DNA of 64,000 nucleotides from Prolixibacteraceae bacterium (GCA_947475715.1 CANJNY010000001.1:1-64000), one strand, 5' to 3'. Numbered from the stretch's first letter, positions 42,664 to 52,165 are shown. Notes: generated by a model not told the origin, from the sequence alone. Numbers and translations: made by a program.

Positions 42664-43875
42664 ATGTTTAGACAAGATCAAATTGCATTTGTCTTGGATA
42701 GTCAAAGAGAATTATTGTTTACAAAAGAGCCAACTGTCGAGCGTGAAATGCTAGGACTAATTCCGGTTTTGGATTCCTTTGCTACAATTATAATGGGAGT
42801 CCGACGTTGTGGGAAAAGTACACTGCTGCATCAACTAATAAAACAAAGGTATCCTGAAGCATTATTCATAAATTTTGAAGATATCCGTCTTGCCGGTTTT
42901 GTCGATGATGATTTTTCCCGATTTCACGAAGAAATTATTCACCGAGGTATCCGGATTATTTGTTTTGATGAATTACAATTAGTAAGAAACTGGGAAATGT
43001 TTGTGCACCAATTATTAGGCGAAGGTTATCAGGTGTTTATTACCGGCTCAAATGCCTCATTACTTAGCAGGGAACCAGGGACTCACTTAACCGGGAGATA
43101 TTTATCAATGGAGCTTTTCCCATTTTCTTATTCAGAATTTGTAAAATTTAAGGGAATAGAGATAAATTCAAATTCCGTAAATGCCTATATGCAAAGCGGC
43201 GGAATGCCTGAATTTGTTAAAAGTGGAGAAGGGATGGTTTTAAACAGACTAATAGACGATATCCTTATTCGCGATATTTCAGTGCGACAAGCAGTCCGGG
43301 ATATTGGAGTACTGCGCCAGCTTACTGTTTATTTGCTGTCAAACGTTGGTAATTTAATTTCAGCCACAAAGCTTTCGGGCATGTATGGGATCAAATCAAC
43401 AACAACTTTTTTAGAGTATTTCTCCTATCTACGTGATGCCTATTTGGTTGAATTTGTTCCTCAGTTTAGTTATTCGCTGAAATCACAGGCACGCAATCCT
43501 AAAAAAGTTTATGCTCTTGATTTGGGATTTGTATCAGAAGTAGCTACTCATTTTACTGATAACTTTGGTCAACGGTTTGAAAACCTGATTTACTTGCATT
43601 TAAGAAGAAAATTCAGAGATTTGTATTATTTTAAGGAGAAAGGAGAATGTGATTTTGTAGCTATCGTGAACGGCAAAGCAGATGAATTGATACAGGTGTG
43701 CTATAAAATAGACGATATGAATTTTCAAAGAGAGTATGCAGGGTTGATTGAAGCTATGAAATTTTTTCAAAAGCAAGCAGGAGCTATTGTGACATTAAAC
43801 CAAAAAGATTTATTTGAAAAGGACGGCTTAATTGTGAAACTTATCCCAGCCCATGAGTACCTTGCTTTAAAATGA
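42664..43875 (+). CDS. AAA_14 ATPase with C-terminal DUF4143
   Basis: The 403-residue cytoplasmic protein has a P-loop GVRRCGKSTLL near residue 42, Walker B CFDELQLV, and a sensor-like FITGSNASLLSRE. The DUF4143 part (about 200-400) has RDISVRQAV, LRDAYLVEF, a PKKVYALDLGF segment and a restriction-endonuclease-like FKEKGECDFVAIVNG with Glu-Cys-Asp. This architecture is very widespread, present in many copies per genome, and of unclear function. It is more AT-rich than the neighbouring glycosidase genes and has its own promoter, which suggests later insertion into the island. Confidence 0.88.
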   Translation: MFRQDQIAFVLDSQRELLFTKEPTVEREMLGLIPVLDSFATIIMGVRRCGKSTLLHQLIKQRYPEALFINFEDIRLAGFVDDDFSRFHEEIIHRGIRIICFDELQLVRNWEMFVHQLLGEGYQVFITGSNASLLSREPGTHLTGRYLSMELFPFSYSEFVKFKGIEINSNSVNAYMQSGGMPEFVKSGEGMVLNRLIDDILIRDISVRQAVRDIGVLRQLTVYLLSNVGNLISATKLSGMYGIKSTTTFLEYFSYLRDAYLVEFVPQFSYSLKSQARNPKKVYALDLGFVSEVATHFTDNFGQRFENLIYLHLRRKFRDLYYFKEKGECDFVAIVNGKADELIQVCYKIDDMNFQREYAGLIEAMKFFQKQAGAIVTLNQKDLFEKDGLIVKLIPAHEYLALK

Positions 43876-44000
43876 GGGATCGATACTTTAGTCTTAACTT
43901 TCATTTGCAGAAAATAAAAGTTGGAACTTTCGGGAACCCTTGTATATCTTGTTAACTAACATATATATTATTTTTTACTAACATCAATAAAATCAAGCTA

Positions 44001-45362
44001 ATGAACATCAAATTTAAGATTGGAATCATTTTAGTTCTGCTAATGGCCACACTGGCAATGCAGAATACTGCAACAGCACAGTTAAAAGCTGAAACTGCAG
44101 AGCAAAAAGCCAAGCGCATGGAATGGTGGACCGATGCCCGTTTCGGGATGTTTATCCATTGGGGTTTATACGCCCTCCCTGCTCGTCACGAGTGGGTAAA
44201 GAACGCGGAAAGAATGACCAATGAGCAGTATCAAAAGTATTTCGAAGAGTTCAATCCGGATCTTTACAATCCAAAAGAATGGGCCAGAATGGCTAAGGAG
44301 GCAGGGATGAAGTATGTGGTGTTGACGGCCAAACACCACGAAGGGTTCTGTCAGTTTGATTCAAAGTTTACCGATTACAAATCCACGAATACCCCCTTTG
44401 GTAGGGATGTTATCAAGGAATATGTCGAAGCATTAAGGGCAGAAGGGCTAAAAGTTGGATTCTACTATTCACTTATAGACTGGCATCACCCCGATTACAC
44501 GATTGACAGCTGCCATCCACAGCGTCAGGAATCAGATTCCGCCTATACCCGCCTGAATAAAGGTCGCGATATGTCAAAATACCGTGAGTATCTAAAAAAT
44601 CAGGTGCGCGAATTATTAACCAATTATGGAGAAATCAGCGTTATCTGGTTCGACTTCTCGTTCCCGGGGAAAAATGGGAAAGACCATAACGACTGGGGCT
44701 CTGAGGATCTTCTGAAAATGGTCCGTACGCTTCAGCCCGGAATAATTATTGACGACCGTCTTGACCTTAAGGATCAGGATGGCGGATGGGACTTTGAATC
44801 GCCTGAACAATACAAGGTAGAGAAATGGCCAACGCGTAATGGAAAGAAAGTGGCCTGGGAAACCTGTCAGACTTTCTCCGGATCGTGGGGATACTACCGT
44901 GACGAGAATACCTGGAAAAGTACACCTCAGTTACTGGAGTTGCTGATCGAGTCGGTAAGCAAAGGGGGAAACTTACTGCTTAATGTCGGACCAACCGGCC
45001 GGGGAGTATTTGACTTCAGAGCACAGGAGCGTTTGAAGTCTATGGGTGAATGGATGAAATTTAACAACCGTTCTATTTACAATTGTACTGAAGCACCGGC
45101 CGAATTTGCGGCACCAGCCAATACCTTACTCACTTATAATCCAAAGACAAAAAGATTGTATGTCCATTTATTGAGTTATCCAATGGGTAGGTTAGTTCTT
45201 AAAAATATGGCAGATAAGGTGAAATATATTCAGTTTCTGCACGATGCGTCAGAGATTAAATTCCAATCTGCCGGTGGTGATGAAAAGAACAACCTGAATA
45301 TTGAGCTGCCGGTGATAAAACCACCCGTTGAAATAGTGGTGCTTGAGGTGATCTTGAAATAG
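44001..45362 (+). CDS. Alpha-L-fucosidase (GH29)
   Basis: The 453-residue enzyme has a signal peptide (about residues 1-26, ATAQ) and a classical GH29 barrel: MEWWTDARFGMFIHWGLYALPARHEW, GMKYVVLTAKHHEGFCQFDSKFTDYKS, YYSLIDWHHPDY, nucleophile Asp218 in VIWFDFSFPG, and ETCQTFSGSWGYYRDE. A short C-terminal beta domain follows. It should release alpha-L-fucose from oligosaccharides in the periplasm. Unlike the first GH29 in the island it keeps all familiar motifs, so the assignment is firmer. A stem-loop lies 38 bp after its stop. Confidence 0.93.
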   Translation: MNIKFKIGIILVLLMATLAMQNTATAQLKAETAEQKAKRMEWWTDARFGMFIHWGLYALPARHEWVKNAERMTNEQYQKYFEEFNPDLYNPKEWARMAKEAGMKYVVLTAKHHEGFCQFDSKFTDYKSTNTPFGRDVIKEYVEALRAEGLKVGFYYSLIDWHHPDYTIDSCHPQRQESDSAYTRLNKGRDMSKYREYLKNQVRELLTNYGEISVIWFDFSFPGKNGKDHNDWGSEDLLKMVRTLQPGIIIDDRLDLKDQDGGWDFESPEQYKVEKWPTRNGKKVAWETCQTFSGSWGYYRDENTWKSTPQLLELLIESVSKGGNLLLNVGPTGRGVFDFRAQERLKSMGEWMKFNNRSIYNCTEAPAEFAAPANTLLTYNPKTKRLYVHLLSYPMGRLVLKNMADKVKYIQFLHDASEIKFQSAGGDEKNNLNIELPVIKPPVEIVVLEVILK

Positions 45363-45400
45363 TCTTTTTTGCAATACCTTTTTTGTACCAATAGCCATGT

Positions 45401-45432
45401 TGGGATCATCCGTAATTTACAGGATGATCCCA
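45401..45432 (+). terminator. Stem-loop after the GH29 gene, possible terminator
   Basis: TGGGATCATCC (45401-45411) pairs with GGATGATCCCA (45422-45432) around a 10-nt loop. Only a weak T-rich tract (TTTAATCCTT) follows, so termination may be partial. Confidence 0.55.
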
Positions 45433-45519
45433 TTTAATCCTTAAAAACAGAATAATATAACTGAAACATTGAAGACTTTCATTACCACCCAAATTTAACT
45501 GACCTTAAAATCCCCTGGA

Positions 45520-46629
45520 ATGAAAAAAACTAGATTTTTGCAGATACTCCTATTTTTCGTCCTGATTTACAGCTGTTCTGACCTCTCCAAAAACCCGGAG
45601 CAACCGATAAAAGCCTATAATATCGATTTTAACTGGGGACCCGGGGGTCTTAACGATTTTGCTAAACCCGGTCTTTGGGCTGATGCCAGTCCGGCAGATC
45701 ATGTAAACTGGTATGCCGATCTGGGATGCAATGTGATTCAGTCTTTTGCCGTATCGTGCAACGGATATGCCTGGTACAAAAACGGCATCGTTCCCGAACA
45801 ACCCGGATTAAAGTATGATTTTCTAACCGATCAGGTAAAACTTGCTCATGAGAAAAACATCAAAGTGTTCGGTTATTTCTGTGCAGGTTCCAATACCCGA
45901 TGGGGGCAGGAACATCCCGAATTAAGTTATGGAATTCCGTCTAATCCGCATATCCCATACACAACAACTTATCTCGATTTTCTCTGTGCCTCGATTGAAG
46001 ATGCAATAAAAAAGAGTGGGATAGATGGGGTATTTATCGACTGGCTTTGGAATCCCGGGGCAACCATGGAACCTTACCCTCCTCTGAAATGGCTCGCTTG
46101 TGAACAACAAATGTATGGTGAGCTTATGAACCAACCCTTTCCCGGAAAGGATAAAATCACCGCAGAAATTGAGCTCCGGTTCAGGCGCAAAGCGATTGAC
46201 AGATGCTGGAAAAGGATAAGGTCTACCGTCAAAAATACAAATCCGAACTGCATCATCTGGGTAACATCCTGCCAGCTTACAAGCAAAGATATTGCAGGAT
46301 CTGATATGCTCAAAGAGGTCGACTGGTTATTGAATGAAGCCGGTGATATCGCAACTACTTCATCTGTTCGTAATCTGCTGGGACCGCAAACCCGGCTTGT
46401 AACCTGCCTTGCAAACTGGAACGGACAGGATCCGGCAAAAGTAATCCCTGCAGCAATTAATGAAAAAGTCGGATTGTATGGTTTTACAAAACCAGTTTCA
46501 GGCTCCATAATGCCACCGGTTGATTACTATCTTTCGAAACCTGTAGACAGCCTCAAAGGCGATGAACGGAATATCGCCGTACTTGCCCGGGCTTTTAAAA
46601 AATTACCTATAGATTATGTAAAAAAATAG
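45520..46629 (+). CDS. TIM-barrel lipoprotein, glycosyl-hydrolase-like
   Basis: This 369-residue protein starts with a lipoprotein signal (LLFFVLIYSCSDL, Cys19) and continues as one TIM-barrel-like domain. IDFNWGPGGLNDFAKPGLWADASPADHVNWYADLGCNVIQSFAV is the first part, followed by KNIKVFGYFCAGSNTRWGQEHPELSYG. The strand SGIDGVFIDWLWNP carries a possible catalytic Asp, and CIIWVTSCQLT and VDWLLNEAGD follow. It resembles the uncharacterised GHL and GH29-like hydrolases that use an Asp at the end of a VFIDW strand. I do not know its substrate. It lies between the fucosidase and hexosaminidase genes. Confidence 0.7.
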   Translation: MKKTRFLQILLFFVLIYSCSDLSKNPEQPIKAYNIDFNWGPGGLNDFAKPGLWADASPADHVNWYADLGCNVIQSFAVSCNGYAWYKNGIVPEQPGLKYDFLTDQVKLAHEKNIKVFGYFCAGSNTRWGQEHPELSYGIPSNPHIPYTTTYLDFLCASIEDAIKKSGIDGVFIDWLWNPGATMEPYPPLKWLACEQQMYGELMNQPFPGKDKITAEIELRFRRKAIDRCWKRIRSTVKNTNPNCIIWVTSCQLTSKDIAGSDMLKEVDWLLNEAGDIATTSSVRNLLGPQTRLVTCLANWNGQDPAKVIPAAINEKVGLYGFTKPVSGSIMPPVDYYLSKPVDSLKGDERNIAVLARAFKKLPIDYVKK

Positions 46630-46721
46630 GTCATTAAACAGCAAATTTTATTTGCTATTTTTATAACCAATATAAGAGTAAAAAGATGTGTTTTTCTATT
46701 CTTAATTCAGTAAAAATTCTT

Positions 46722-46820
46722 AATGCCACCAAAGCTCTAAACCGCCTTCCTAAGGCCACCCAAAAAAGTTCGAAAGAATACTTTGGTGCCTTTTTGGTGA
46801 GTTGGTGTTTTGGTGGCATT
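46722..46820 (+). repeat. Interspersed repeat, copy B, with 12-bp inverted ends
   Basis: AATGCCACCAAA (46722-46733) is the exact reverse complement of TTTGGTGGCATT (46809-46820). The right part contains TTTGGTGCC, GGTGAGTTGGTG and the shared TGTTTTGGTGGCA (46806-46818). The unit ends 21 bp before the GH20 start. Confidence 0.75.
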
Positions 46821-46841
46821 TGTTTATTTAAACCTTTAAAT

Positions 46842-48692
46842 ATGAACTTAAAAAAATTATCAGCGGTCTTGTTTGTGATGACCCTTACATTTCTGGTGAA
46901 TGCCCAAAACATCAATATTATTCCACAGCCGAAGCAAGTCAACCTAAAAAAAGGAAGTTTTGCCCTTGATGGCAAAACAATCATTTCGTACAACGATCCG
47001 CAGCTTAAATTTCTTGCGGATTATACTTCAACAACCATCCAGTCGCTGAATAAACTAAAACTGACAGTTAAAAACCGAAATGGAACGCAATCGAATATCC
47101 AGTCAATCAGTTTAATACTTGATGGAAAAGCAAATACCGCAAAGGAAGGATATCTGTTAAGTGTAACTACTTCAACAATTACTGTAAAAGGAGCCACCTC
47201 GCAGGGGATTTTTTACGGCGTACAAAGTCTGCTACAGCTTATTCCTATCAAGGGAGATTCTAAGATTCAGGCTCTTGAAATTCAGGATGAACCCCGTTTT
47301 GCATGGAGGGGATTGCTGCTCGATGTGAGCCGCCATTTCTTTACTATTGATGAAGTTAAACAGCTTATTGATCAAATGGTCACCTATAAATTCAACCTGC
47401 TTCACCTCCATCTATCAGACGATCAGGGGTGGCGCGTTGAGATTAAAAAACTGCCGGAACTCACCAAAATAGGTGCCTGGAGAGTTCCCCGCACCGGATT
47501 ATGGTGGGATCGCGAACCACCTCAGGAAGGAGAAGAAGCGACTTACGGAGGATTTTATACCCGGGATCAGATCAGGGACCTTGTCGCTTATGCCTCCAAA
47601 CGACATGTCGATATTTTACCTGAAATCGATGTTCCGGGTCATAGCATCGCAGCAATTGCCTCTTACCCCTATCTATCCTCATCAAAAGATAAATACAAAG
47701 TAAATCCGGGATCGAAATTTTATACGATCGACGATAACTCCCTTTGTGCGGGCAAGGAATCTACATTTGAGTTTTTGGATATCGTACTCAGCGAAATTGC
47801 TGAATTATTCCCATTCGAGTACATCCATATCGGTGGCGATGAGTGTTATAAAGGATTCTGGAAAAAATGTGACGATTGCCAGAAACGGATTAAAGATAAT
47901 GGGTTAAAAGATGAAAATGAACTGCAGAGTTACTTCATTAAACGGCTTGAGAAAATGCTTCAGGCTAAAGGGAAAAAACTCATGGGTTGGGACGAAATCC
48001 TCGAAGGGGGGCTGGCACCTAACGCTTCGGTAATGAGCTGGCGCGGAATGGAGGGTGGCATCACAGCTGCCAAAGCCAACCATCATGTGGTAATGAGCCC
48101 AAATAACTACGCCTATCTCGATCTTTACCAGGGTGATCCGGCAATTGAGCCACCCACCTATAGTTTGTTACGTTTGAATACAGTTTATGCTTTTGAACCG
48201 GTACCTGAAGGGGTAGATTCCACATTCATCCTTGGAGGACAGGGAAACCTCTGGGCGGAAAGTGTGCCAACATTCCGTCATGCCGAGTATATGTTCTGGC
48301 CTCGCTCGTTCGCTTTAGCTGAAGTTCTTTGGACTCCCCGAAAAGGGAAAAACTGGAACGACTTTATCCGTCGGACGGAGGTTCATTTTGATCGGCTCGA
48401 ACATGCTGATATCACTTATGCCAAAAGTTTTTATGATGCAGTAATCACTCCGTTAAAGGATCAAAAGGGTAATCTGCAGATCAAGGTTGATACCGAAATC
48501 GACGGTTTAACGGTTTATTATTCTTTTGACAATACCTATCCCGATCATCATAGCCCAATCTATATAAAGGGGGAAAAGCTATCAATACCAAAAGATGCCG
48601 ATACGTTCAGGGTGATTACCTACCGGGATGGAAAACCAATTGGAAGGATAATTGCAGTTCCTCTGGCAGATTTGATAAAACGGATTAACTAA
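46842..48692 (+). CDS. Beta-N-acetylhexosaminidase (GH20)
   Basis: The 616-residue enzyme has a signal peptide (residues 1-21, LVNAQ), the GH20b N-terminal domain (IIPQPKQVNLKKGSF), and a catalytic barrel. FAWRGLLLDVSRHFFTIDEVKQLIDQM is the entry, followed by HLHLSDDQGWR and PEIDVPGHS. HIGGDE holds the catalytic pair Asp333-Glu334, and MGWDEILEGG and ILGGQGNLWAE complete the barrel. A small C-terminal domain binds the chain. It should remove terminal GlcNAc or GalNAc by substrate-assisted catalysis. The ATG at 46842 is used because upstream codons lie inside a repeat and do not encode a signal peptide. Confidence 0.94.
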   Translation: MNLKKLSAVLFVMTLTFLVNAQNINIIPQPKQVNLKKGSFALDGKTIISYNDPQLKFLADYTSTTIQSLNKLKLTVKNRNGTQSNIQSISLILDGKANTAKEGYLLSVTTSTITVKGATSQGIFYGVQSLLQLIPIKGDSKIQALEIQDEPRFAWRGLLLDVSRHFFTIDEVKQLIDQMVTYKFNLLHLHLSDDQGWRVEIKKLPELTKIGAWRVPRTGLWWDREPPQEGEEATYGGFYTRDQIRDLVAYASKRHVDILPEIDVPGHSIAAIASYPYLSSSKDKYKVNPGSKFYTIDDNSLCAGKESTFEFLDIVLSEIAELFPFEYIHIGGDECYKGFWKKCDDCQKRIKDNGLKDENELQSYFIKRLEKMLQAKGKKLMGWDEILEGGLAPNASVMSWRGMEGGITAAKANHHVVMSPNNYAYLDLYQGDPAIEPPTYSLLRLNTVYAFEPVPEGVDSTFILGGQGNLWAESVPTFRHAEYMFWPRSFALAEVLWTPRKGKNWNDFIRRTEVHFDRLEHADITYAKSFYDAVITPLKDQKGNLQIKVDTEIDGLTVYYSFDNTYPDHHSPIYIKGEKLSIPKDADTFRVITYRDGKPIGRIIAVPLADLIKRIN

Positions 48693-48782
48693 ATTTAAAA
48701 TGATCTATAAATTTAACGGCAAAAAGGTGGGTAGCATTCTTAGGTTATTGAACTCAAACCTTATAACAGACAACATTAAAAA

Positions 48783-48826
48783 TCACTCAAAGTCGCAAAG
48801 AAATAAAACTTTGCGACTTTGAGTGA
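48783..48826. repeat. Perfect 18-bp stem-loop between GH20 and GH32-like genes
   Basis: TCACTCAAAGTCGCAAAG (48783-48800) and CTTTGCGACTTTGAGTGA (48809-48826) are exact reverse complements with an 8-nt AT-rich loop. It ends 37 bp before the next ATG. No T-run follows. Confidence 0.75.
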
Positions 48827-48863
48827 GGGAATAGAGATAATTCGAACTTCTAACTACAATTAA

Positions 48864-50384
48864 ATGAAACTATTAATCACAATTTTTCTACTCTTCTTTC
48901 TGGGGACTTCGTTAAACGTAAATTCCCAGGAGATCAAACCCGATGATATTGCTGCCGCCCGAAAAATCCGTCGCGCAGAACTCAACGATCCAGTGAGACC
49001 CGAATGGCACCTGACCATTGCGGAGGGAAAGGCTATGCCCTTCGATCCAAATGGCGCAATATTTAAAGATGGGGTCTATCACCTCTGGTATATCTATCAG
49101 GATGAAGGAAAATGCAACTGGCAACACCTTTCTACGATTGATCTGTTTCACTGGCGCTGGTATGCCAATGACCTGAAGCCCAATGTGGGTGATCCTGAGC
49201 ATGATATTTTCAGCGGAAATGCATTCATAGCCAAAGATGGAAACGTGGTTTTAGCCTATCATGGACTTGGGACAGACGGAAATTGTGTCGCCTACAGTAA
49301 CGATCCAAATCTGAACGAATGGACTAAACCGAAATCAAATCCGATTGCAAAACCGGGTTGGGATCCCCATATGTGGGTCGAGGGAGATACCTACTATCAG
49401 ATCTCCGGAGGGACACCCGGGGCCAAACACCCCAATCCTCCGGTTCTCTATGTCGGTGATTCGTACGATAAACCCATGAAGAAAGTTGGTGAATTCATGA
49501 CCCATAATATGCCCGATGTAAATGACTTTGAAGATATTTCCTGTCCCGATTTCTTTAAACTTGGCGATAAATGGGTTCTCCTTTGTATCAGTCATTCAAG
49601 GGGAGCCAGGTATTACATTGGCACGTGGGACGGGAAGCAGTTTAATCCTGAGTCGCATCACCGGATGAACTGGCCGGGCGGAACGATATTCGCCCCCGAA
49701 ACATTGCTTGACGACAAGGGTCGACGGATCATGTGGGCATGGGTGCTTGACCGCAAGTCAGGCGTTTCGAGTGGAACGATGTCAATGCCAAGAGTATTGA
49801 CCCTTTCCGAAGACAAACTCTCACTGATCATTGAACCTCCAAAAGAAATTGATTGCCTTCGATATAATGCGATGGAAGAAAAACCATTTACGGTTAATGG
49901 GGGTCAGTCGGTTACGCTAAATAAGGTATCCGGAAATATGCTTGAAATGGATATTCTAATCGATCCGGGAAATGCAAAACGATTTGGATTAAAAGTGTTC
50001 ACCTCTAAGGATGAATCGGAACAAACCCCCATTATAATAGACCTGACCAGAAATATCCTACAGATTGACATGCAAAAATCGGGAATCAACAGACCTGTTT
50101 ACGAAGAATTTGCAATGGCCTTTGCATCACCGGATCCAAAACACAATCCGGTAATCTTAACTGAGGATGCCCCATTCGCCTTAAAACAGGGTGAAAAAGT
50201 TCACCTTCGCATTTTTCTCGACAAGTCGATGCTCGAAGTTTTTGCAAATGGCCGTCAATGCATTACCCAGGTAATCTACCCAAGTCTGAAGGATGCGATT
50301 GGCGTTCAGGTTTTTGCCGACGATGCACCTGTTAAAGTTGAAACTATCAAAGCCTGGAGATTATTTCCGGCAATGCAGTGGTAA
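48864..50384 (+). CDS. GH32-like propeller hydrolase with displaced acid/base motif
   Basis: After a signal peptide (about residues 1-21) this 506-residue protein has the GH32 layout, five blades and a C-terminal beta-sandwich. MPFDPNGAIFKDGVYHLWY holds Asp61 as nucleophile candidate. The canonical RDP is WDP here (166-168). The canonical ECPD is replaced by EDISCPDFF (Glu223, Ser226, Cys227), so the Glu that should precede Cys is Ser and a Glu lies four residues before the Cys. The sandwich ends with LRIFLDKSMLEVFANGRQ, typical of GH32. It probably acts on a fructo- or other furanoside outside the classical invertase set. It is followed by a repeat and a GH172 gene. Confidence 0.85.
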   Translation: MKLLITIFLLFFLGTSLNVNSQEIKPDDIAAARKIRRAELNDPVRPEWHLTIAEGKAMPFDPNGAIFKDGVYHLWYIYQDEGKCNWQHLSTIDLFHWRWYANDLKPNVGDPEHDIFSGNAFIAKDGNVVLAYHGLGTDGNCVAYSNDPNLNEWTKPKSNPIAKPGWDPHMWVEGDTYYQISGGTPGAKHPNPPVLYVGDSYDKPMKKVGEFMTHNMPDVNDFEDISCPDFFKLGDKWVLLCISHSRGARYYIGTWDGKQFNPESHHRMNWPGGTIFAPETLLDDKGRRIMWAWVLDRKSGVSSGTMSMPRVLTLSEDKLSLIIEPPKEIDCLRYNAMEEKPFTVNGGQSVTLNKVSGNMLEMDILIDPGNAKRFGLKVFTSKDESEQTPIIIDLTRNILQIDMQKSGINRPVYEEFAMAFASPDPKHNPVILTEDAPFALKQGEKVHLRIFLDKSMLEVFANGRQCITQVIYPSLKDAIGVQVFADDAPVKVETIKAWRLFPAMQW

Positions 50385-50425
50385 TTTACAGTATTACATA
50401 TATGTTGTTTCAGTTTATAATAAAA

Positions 50426-50550
50426 AATGCCACCATCCGTTGGCTAACGGACCAAAACACTATTGGCCAGCTGGCGGACACCAAAAGAGATTAAAATAAA
50501 ATTTGGTCCCTTTTTAGTCCCGCAAGTGCGGGATGGTGTTTTGGTGGCAA
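50426..50550 (+). repeat. Interspersed repeat, copy C, with inverted ends
   Basis: TGCCACCA (50428-50435) and TGGTGGCA (50542-50549) are inverted ends. Inside, CACCATCC (50431-50438) also pairs with GGATGGTG (50531-50538). The right end carries the shared TGTTTTGGTGGCA (50537-50549). An internal hairpin CCCGCAAGTGCGGG is present. It lies 46 bp before the GH172 start. Confidence 0.75.
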
Positions 50551-50595
50551 TATTTTTTTTCTTTTGCCTTATTTGTAATCATTAAAATTAACCTT

Positions 50596-51753
50596 ATGAA
50601 AATTACTAAATTTAAATTATCCAATCTATCCTGTTTTGCATCTGTTTTATTTTGTTTAATCCTCGCCGGGTGTAGCACAAATCATCAGCCTCCTCAAACA
50701 GGGTTGGCAGGCTTGGCTATTCTGGATGATACCAGAACCCGATCTATTTCAGCCGAGAATATGACGGGTGAAAAAGGGAAAGGGGGAATGGCGATTCCTG
50801 ATCCCACAGAACTCAAACCTGTCGCCTCAGGTCGTGCAGCCGACAGTTTGGGTCAGGGATGGAAAGTTAAACCATTCCTGCGGGTCAATGCAGGTCAGAC
50901 AGTCACCCTTATGGATGTTGACGGACCGGGAACTATTCAGCATATCTGGATGGTTGAAGGGTTAAGCCGCGCCAATGTACTTCGGTTTTACTGGGATGAC
51001 GAAACGACCCCTTCTGTTGAAGTTCCGGCACCCGATTTCTTTGCTGTTGGACACGAGAAGTTTGCCCGGGTAAATTCACAGGTTGTGGTCGTAAATCCGG
51101 CAAATGCCTTAAACTGTTACTGGCCAATGCCGTTCCGCAAACATGCGAAAGTTACATTTACCAATGAATCGGATAAAGATCTGGAGCTACTCGCCTTTCA
51201 GATCACCTACGCATTAAAAGAGGTTGACCGGAATACCGGATATTTTCACGCCCAGTGGCGCCGCGCAAGAACAGGTGGTACGAATCCCTATGTTATTCTC
51301 GACGGCGTAAAGGGGAAAGGTCGGTATGTCGGAACATTCCTTGCCTGGACACAGATGACCTCAAAGGGGTGGTTTGGCGAAGGTGAAGTTAAATTCTTTA
51401 TGGATGGAGACACCAAATTTCCAACAATTTGCGGAACTGGAACCGAAGACTACTTCCTTGGCAGCTATGGATTTGAACAATCATACACAACTGCCTACTC
51501 GGGAACCACATTGCCGACAACAACCGAAGGTGAATTACCCAATTTATGGAGTCTCTATCGGTGGCATCTCCCCGATCCAATCTGCTTTGATCAGGATTTA
51601 AAAGTGACTATCCAGGCCTTAGGATGGAACAATAAAGGTAGATACCGGCAGCTTGATGACGATATTGCTTCGGTAGCCTACTGGTATCAGGCCGAGCCAC
51701 ATCAGCCTTTTCCTGCACTTCTTCCGCTAAACTTGAGGAGACCCAGCAAATAA
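50596..51753 (+). CDS. GH172 (DUF2961) glycoside hydrolase, lipoprotein
   Basis: The 385-residue protein starts with a lipoprotein signal (FCLILAGCSTN). It shows the GH172 motifs SAENMTGEKGKGGMAIP, VDGPGTIQHIWM, WPMPFRKHAKVTFTNES, GWFGEGEVKFFMDGD and GTGTEDYFLGSYGF, the last two holding the likely catalytic glutamates. It differs from the copy at 29164 throughout and is the more canonical of the two. Known members cleave alpha-D-fructofuranosides or D-arabinofuranosides. It stands between two GH32-like genes, which supports a furanoside substrate. The ATG at 50596 is preferred to the upstream in-frame start at 50533, which lies in the repeat. Confidence 0.9.
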   Translation: MKITKFKLSNLSCFASVLFCLILAGCSTNHQPPQTGLAGLAILDDTRTRSISAENMTGEKGKGGMAIPDPTELKPVASGRAADSLGQGWKVKPFLRVNAGQTVTLMDVDGPGTIQHIWMVEGLSRANVLRFYWDDETTPSVEVPAPDFFAVGHEKFARVNSQVVVVNPANALNCYWPMPFRKHAKVTFTNESDKDLELLAFQITYALKEVDRNTGYFHAQWRRARTGGTNPYVILDGVKGKGRYVGTFLAWTQMTSKGWFGEGEVKFFMDGDTKFPTICGTGTEDYFLGSYGFEQSYTTAYSGTTLPTTTEGELPNLWSLYRWHLPDPICFDQDLKVTIQALGWNNKGRYRQLDDDIASVAYWYQAEPHQPFPALLPLNLRRPSK

Positions 51754-51842
51754 AATAGAAATTCATGGACTATTTTCAGAAACTAAGAAATTTTGAAAAA
51801 AATGCTGAGCAATACAAAGTTCCCAATATGCGAATTGTTTTA

Positions 51843-51850
51843 TATCTTTG
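51843..51850 (+). promoter_or_regulatory. -7 box of the HigBA module
   Basis: TATCTTTG, consensus, 18 bp before the HigB-like start at 51869. It gives the toxin-antitoxin pair its own promoter inside the glycosidase cluster. Confidence 0.5.
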
Positions 51851-51868
51851 TGTTGAATTATACTAAAT

Positions 51869-52165
51869 ATGGAGCGAATATTTTCAAAAGGTACTCTCCG
51901 GGAATATTGGGAAATCCATCCTGACTCAGAGCAATATTTGAAAACCTGGTACGATACAGTTATGAACTCAGATTGGAAAACTCCAAATGAGGTTAAGTTG
52001 ACTTATGCAAGTGCAAGTATTCTGAGGGATGGGAGGATTGTTTTTAATATTAAAGGTAATTCCTATAGATTGGTTGCCAGATTCAATTATGAAAAGCAAT
52101 GGATTTTTATCCGGTTTATTGGAACTCATTCAGAATATGACAGAATTGATGCAAACACGATTTAA
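51869..52165 (+). CDS. higB: HigB-type toxin (type II toxin-antitoxin)
   Basis: This 98-residue protein matches the HigB_toxin family: FSKGTLREYWEIHPDSEQYLKTWYDTV at the start, then WKTPNEVKLTYASASIL, RIVFNIKGNSYRLVARFNYEKQWIFIRFIGTHSEYDRID. The N-IKGN-YRL and FIRFIGTHSEYD segments are the usual core of this ribosome-dependent mRNA interferase group. The antitoxin gene starts 11 bp after its stop. Toxin-first order is typical of higBA. It should cut mRNA on ribosomes when freed from HigA. Confidence 0.92.
   Translation: MERIFSKGTLREYWEIHPDSEQYLKTWYDTVMNSDWKTPNEVKLTYASASILRDGRIVFNIKGNSYRLVARFNYEKQWIFIRFIGTHSEYDRIDANTI

Noticed and set aside
46686-46841. In-frame upstream extension of the GH20 gene
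   Set aside because: The extension lies within the inverted repeat, lacks a signal peptide, and the ATG at 46842 starts a normal one.
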